DNA of 64,000 bases from Ophiura sarsii (lineage: Eukaryota > Echinodermata > Ophiuroidea > Amphilepidida > Ophiuridae), in contig CM069443.1 in NCBI GenBank assembly GCA_035610835.1, positions 58,297,266 through 58,361,265 on the forward strand. The letters are read 5' to 3'. Under the pieces are notes generated by a model. The model saw only the letters and a program-made list of their open reading frames with translations. It was not told where the DNA came from and searched no databases. Made by a program: the position numbers and the translations under genes. Within the stretch, counting starts at the first letter, position 1. Every line of letters begins with the position of its first letter. Below are positions 59,594-64,000 of the stretch, in pieces.

Positions 59594-60412
59594 GGTGTAG
59601 ATATGCCTATTCTCGGACGCATGCCTATTCCTGGACTGACGCTGGCTATTTTTTCCACATCGAAGAGATTGTGATGCTGATTTTTGAGTATGTTGTGAGA
59701 AGTAAGATGGTCAATCATCTTGGTGATAAATTTTTACCAAATGTTGGATTATCCTGGAATTATCATAGAAAATGTTGGTTTTGGGAAAAATTTGCTAATT
59801 TTGCAAATTCTGAAAATGGCAGGCGCGTAAGTAACATCCCCACAAAAAATGAAGCCTGTAAAAATGTTGGGTGGATTCGTTATTACAAATACTTAATTTG
59901 CTTTAAATGTGTCCAATATTACTGTAAGTGTAGAAAAAGTTCCTCGCAACCTATCAAAATGGTCAAAAACAGTCCAAGAATAGGCACAGGGTGTCAGAGA
60001 ATAGGCATACCAATTTTACACAGTGTTTGAATGGGGAAATCCAGAAAAGTACAAAGTGGCGAAGTTAAGGATATTTGGCCATATTTTAAAGCAAATGGAA
60101 TTTGTTGACTTTTTCTTTCATGAACAGGTAGCAGACATAATAAATCTATTATAAACTTGATTTTAATCAACCCATTGCTCTTAGTTTCGAAATTAGATCA
60201 AGCGTCCGGGAATGAGCAAGTGTCTGAGAATAGGCATAGGGCGTCTGAGGATAGGGTGAAGATTTTGAAATGGTTTTTCGCTTCTAACTTGAAAACGAAA
60301 AGGGCTCAGTTAGAACTAAGTCAGATTATAATACCATTTTGTAAAATCTGCCATATTTTTTCTAAAATATGCAATCAATTCTTTGGTATCCCAGAATAGG
60401 CATATCTACCCT
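59594..60412. mobile_element. ~820-bp TIR element, TAGATATGCCTATTCT ends
   Basis: Left GTGTAGATATGCCTATTCTC; right inverted GGGTAGATATGCCTATTCTG. The same AGAATAGGCAT motif recurs internally near 59980-60010 and 60225-60240, often next to GTCTGAG or GTCAGAG. The plus-strand ORF (59521-60030) has no recognised domain. Confidence 0.65.
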
Positions 60413-61370
60413 ATGTCTGTTTCGCACACACCTGTATGACTAGCATAATTGAAAAGCCCGGTAAACAGAATGGGTATTGATACTGATAGTCTATTGCGGC
60501 AACTACAGTATCTAATACTAGCTAATGGGATACATAAAATTAATTTGATAAAAAAAGCAACCGTGAAAGTTAAAATACTTCTAATATTTGAAACAATTTA
60601 ATACACACATTCACCGATGCGATAGATGTAACGCTATTTGTGAAGTTTATAGACACTTATTTCACCCAGTTTCAATAGCACATCTTTTGAAATTGATTCC
60701 TAGCAATTTAATGTATCTGGGAATGAGAGTATCGTATTATTTATGGATTGATGTTGAGAAGTTATTTCATGACAGGGCGAAAGGCTACATCGGCTTTTGT
60801 GTTGAGCGACCTTGGTCCGAAACACACATAGCTTCAAACAAAATACCCACTTATCCATCCCCGTCTTGATTATCTATGCATGGATGTGGCTCTAGCTGAG
60901 AATATCTGTAGCTACATGTACAAATGGCATTGGGCATGGCATTGACATGGTTGGTGCTACTATAAACTGTAATAAAACTTGACAATAATATTATTAAAAA
61001 GATAATAGATAGAATGCGAACAAGTTAAAATAGGCGTAAATAGCTCACCAATAGTGCTCTCTCAGGCCACTTCAATTCCCAATTCTAGGGAACAACGGTG
61101 AAACCTTTTTCATTAACGTCAAGACATTTAGCTAGGTCAGAAGCTAAATTTGGTCAAATTTCTAGAAAATGGTGGAAACTGGGGATGGGGTTACAGTAAG
61201 TCATTTGAGCAAGAGAGACATTTCCGTATCCCCCACCCCACCCCACCACACACACACCCACACACTTGTCCTACCACTGATGATTAAATAGCAGCTACTT
61301 TTTAGGTCAAAAGTTGGCAAGCAAAACCTATCATAAATATAAGTTTGGATTGCCTTTGTTTTTACCACAG
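60413..61370. other. USP47 upstream or first-intron sequence; no exon recognised
   Basis: AT-rich sequence ending in a CA-rich tract (CCCCACCCCACCACACACAC, about 61229-61265) and the polypyrimidine/acceptor of the first recognised USP47 exon. No earlier USP47 exon could be identified between 58.3 and 61.3 kb. Confidence 0.4.
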
Positions 61371-63370
61371 CCCATGTGTGCAGCAGAAAGCCTTAAGGTA
61401 CTATGCATCATCAGGGACCTCACAAACCCCCAGTGGCAACAGTGTAAGATAACAGTGAATCTACCGGCCAGTACAACAGCCAGGGAGTTATGCGAGGAGG
61501 TGGCAAGACAGGCTAACTATGAGGCCGGAACATTCTCTTTAGTGTGGCAACGAGGGGGACAACATGCTGGAGATAATGTGAGTACAGGGCTCGAAATAGA
61601 AGGGGTGAGGGGGCCCAAATTCTCATTTCTACAAATTTTATTCAGTGACGTAATATTTATAATGAAGGTCCGACTGTTCCATGCCAGTCATGACACCTAT
61701 CAGTATTCAGTGTTATACAAACATCCAAGATCCTGAGCCTGCACATATTAACCCTAACCCCTCATGGGGTGTGTAGCCATAAAGCTAACAGGGAAGAAAC
61801 ATGGAACAAATAAGAACAGACAACTCCCGGGATTCAAACGAGGGGCACCACGGCCGGAGTCCAGGTTATCGTGCATCATGCTACGGGTGTCCCGCTCCCC
61901 AAATTAAATCTTCGGAGCCTATGTACCTTTGCAAGATTGCGCAATGAGACGAGACTGGGGAATGGGGCCCACCGGCAAGTTGCTTCTGTTGGATTTGGCA
62001 GGGTTATGGTTAATGGAAAGTTATTCACATTTGAACGGAAGCATTCAATGATTCATGCAATAATTGTTCGCTTATGTTGTCTTTACATACAAAATAATAA
62101 CAGTAAAATATCACCGTATTGCACACATCTTCGCTCAAAGTTCCCCCAGCGTTCTTCTATTTACTTAGCTTCGCCAAGTCACATCACTTTCATCTACCTT
62201 GATAAAGGCCTATGGTCGAAATATCAGAAGTGATAATAAATCTTGAGATTTGAACCCAATTACTTATTCTCTGGACACTAATATCACTGTATTGGTCTAT
62301 GTCTCATAACAATATCATTATTCAATAGGACATGTCGCATTTTTCTTGCTCAAAACGTTGATTGGCAGAATTGAGATGAAAGAAAATTAAAAGCCAAGCC
62401 TGAATTACCCATTAATCTGATTTAGCCAGATACAAACTAAATGTTGATTTTTACATTCGTGTAAGGTGTTGATAAATGATCTGGGAGAACAAAATCTACT
62501 GGACGTGGGCATGCTGACCGACAACAAGAAGAACATGTTTGAACTTGGCGATAAAGACGGAGAACAACCTGTACCGATTGAGGTAGGATTTGAGTGAATC
62601 AGCGTTGAATCCAGTGTTCTCAAATACAATGTATAAAATAAATCAACACAAAGATGTTTCAATTTGGCCGAACTGGACCAATTGTGCAAATTAAAAAATC
62701 ACCTTAACCAATGAGAGCCAGTATGGTGCAGTAGATAGAGCACTGGTGTCAAGATACAACAGTTGTGGGTTTTAAAAAATCACCTTAACCAATGAGAGCC
62801 AGTATGGTGCAGTAGATAGAGCACTGGTGTCAAGATACAACAGTTGTGGGTTTAAGTCCTGCAAGGTCAACTTGTTGTGCTCTTTGAGTAAGGCACTTTT
62901 CCTCAATTACTCTCTCTCTCTATCCAGGTGTGTGCACTGGACTCTCAATACAAAGGTTATGGGTTCAAGTCCTGCAAGTTCAATATGTTTTGCTCTTGAG
63001 TAAGGCACTTTTCTTTAATGACTTTCTCTATTCAGGTATATTTAAGTTAACCTCTGTGTTTATAAAAGGTGTGAGTTTGGTCCAATGGCTTTGAAAGAAA
63101 TTATGGGCTCCTGTGAACCCCGATTCAACTGTCTTTATCTTGACCATTACCGTAATAATACTCCAATTTCAATAATTTGTCAACTATTTATCTATCAGGC
63201 TGGTGCTACCGGTGTGACGGTGACACCTGACGACAACACCTCCACCAGTGCCGTCAACGATGAAGACTCCAGTCCCGTGATAGCCTCGCCAGTTGTTGAG
63301 AACAGCTCAACCTCAACAGAGTATGGCTATGGTATTTACTCATCGGCAGTCATCTCAAAATCTGACACAG
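61371..63370 (+). CDS. USP47: Ubiquitin carboxyl-terminal hydrolase 47, N-terminal exons (partial)
   Basis: USP47 is a cysteine-protease deubiquitinase (known substrates include DNA polymerase beta). Three exons join in frame with GT-AG sites. 61371-61577: MCAAESLKVLCIIRDLTN, KITVNLPASTTARELCEEVA, YEAGTFSLVW. 62466-62582: VLINDLGEQNLLDVGML, KKNMFELGDKDGEQPVPIE. 63199-63370: an acidic/serine linker, then EYGYGIYSSAVISKSDTG. These correspond to the vertebrate USP47 segment just before the catalytic domain (VLCII, LNLPAST, GTFDLVW, DKDGEQP, SYSYSSILNKSETG). The catalytic Cys/His boxes must lie beyond the right edge. Whether ATG at 61374 is a start or an internal Met is open; no upstream exon was found. 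Introns contain SINEs. Confidence 0.93.
61820..61900 (-). repeat. Possible tRNA-derived SINE in the USP47 intron
   Basis: The minus strand has TAGCATGATGCACG (box A-like) and CGTTTGAATCCCGGG (box B-like) about 50 nt apart, the layout of a tRNA-derived promoter. Stems do not fold as a proper tRNA. Confidence 0.35.
62693..63045 (+). repeat. tRNA-derived SINE cluster in the USP47 intron
   Basis: An 81-bp unit (AAAAAATCACCTTAACCAAT, GAGAGCCAGTATGGTGCAGT, AGATAGAGCACTGGTGTCAA) occurs in tandem at 62693 and 62774. The second copy continues through GGGTTTAAGTCCTGCAAGG (box B-like) into GAGTAAGGCACTTTTCCTCA and a CT-rich tail. A third, 5'-shortened copy (GTTCAAGTCCTGCAAG, GAGTAAGGCACTTTTC) follows from about 62930. 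Confidence 0.75.
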
Positions 63371-64000
63371 GTACGATTGTATAAATAATGAGAGGCTATG
63401 GCAAACAGGATTGCGTGAATCATTATTGTTTCCTGTAAACATTTCAGGTTTTCACAGTATTTACCTATGAAGGATTGATTGATGTCTTTCCTTAATCCTT
63501 GATATCAATTTGATTCTGGCAAAGTGCAGTGAAATTCTTCCCACTTTGGTTGCTACTCGTGCATTCCACTGGGAATAAAGGGGGTAGCGCATTGCACTCA
63601 TTGTAGTGTCAAGGGAGTTGATTGGTAGAGGAGTAGAAAAATTCATTGGAGGGTATTGGGGCCCTGTTTAATACAGGGCTGCATTTCTCCTTTTTGAACA
63701 AAATTTGGAATAAGTAAAATGTTGGGAAGTTAAGGTTGTGATATAAGTAGGTGTCAGGTCTTAAATTGTCCCAGGCTCACTAGCAGGCTGAGACAAGAAT
63801 GTCAGCGCATCCATGTCAGTGTTGCCAACTGAAAGTCCTCCAATGGGCAACAAAAAGTAGCCCAATTGAATACATTAGTAGCCCAACAACCCAACATTTT
63901 ACAAAGTCCATTACTTGGTTGGTGGGGGTGGCTATGGTGCAAGAGTCCCAATCAAAATGAGCCAGTTTCTGCTGTCAGCTACAGTGTTGGAAACACTGTT
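63371..64000 (+). other. USP47 intron, right edge of window
   Basis: Follows the donor GTACGATTG. No further exon is recognised before the window ends. Confidence 0.6.

Overview
This is AT-rich, intron-containing animal DNA dominated by transposable elements. Two host protein genes are recognisable from translated exons. One is the ribosomal protein gene RPL10A on the minus strand (exons 2-5, 48.66-52.67 kb). The other is the 5' part of the deubiquitinase gene USP47 on the plus strand (three exons from 61.37 kb, running off the right edge). The repeat content (CR1/L2-type LINE, Ty3/gypsy remnant, many MITEs, long fold-back elements) suggests a marine invertebrate. The fold-back elements resemble the sea-urchin TU class as I remember it, so an echinoderm or related deuterostome is my best guess. 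This is inference; no species marker is present.

Layout. 0-3 kb: interspersed MITEs. 3.04-6.60 kb: a 3.6-kb near-palindromic fold-back element. 7.7 kb: an intact tRNA-Thr(UGU). 9.25-12.08 kb: a second tRNA-Thr split by a 2,749-bp element with a 4-bp target duplication. 13-16.2 kb: an unrecognised broken ORF, a 122-bp tandem repeat and a 5'-truncated LINE. 16.9-26.5 kb: several palindromic and nested DNA elements. 26.5-30.5 kb: mostly unassigned, with two hairpins. 30.5-34.3 kb: a degraded gypsy-type gag-pol. 35.1-35.8 kb: a LINE reverse-transcriptase fossil. 38.2-44.6 kb: a 6.4-kb fold-back transposon with arms of 156-bp satellite repeats and perfect 9-bp target duplications. 44.7-46.0 kb: 244-bp and 54-bp tandem repeats. 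46.2-47.9 kb: a 1.7-kb palindrome with 4-bp target duplications. 48.6-53.2 kb: RPL10A. 56.2-58.3 kb: a G/T-rich minisatellite interrupted by a hAT-like element. 59.6-60.4 kb: another terminal-inverted-repeat element. 61.4-64 kb: USP47 with intronic SINEs.

The clearest functional observation is in RPL10A. Each of its four introns that I can see carries one copy of a box C/D snoRNA of U45 (SNORD45) type, with two guides complementary to adjacent 18S rRNA segments. RPL10A and USP47 are divergently oriented, about 8 kb apart. Everything else is mainly a record of nested mobile-element insertions. Several can be proven from target-site duplications or an internal empty site.
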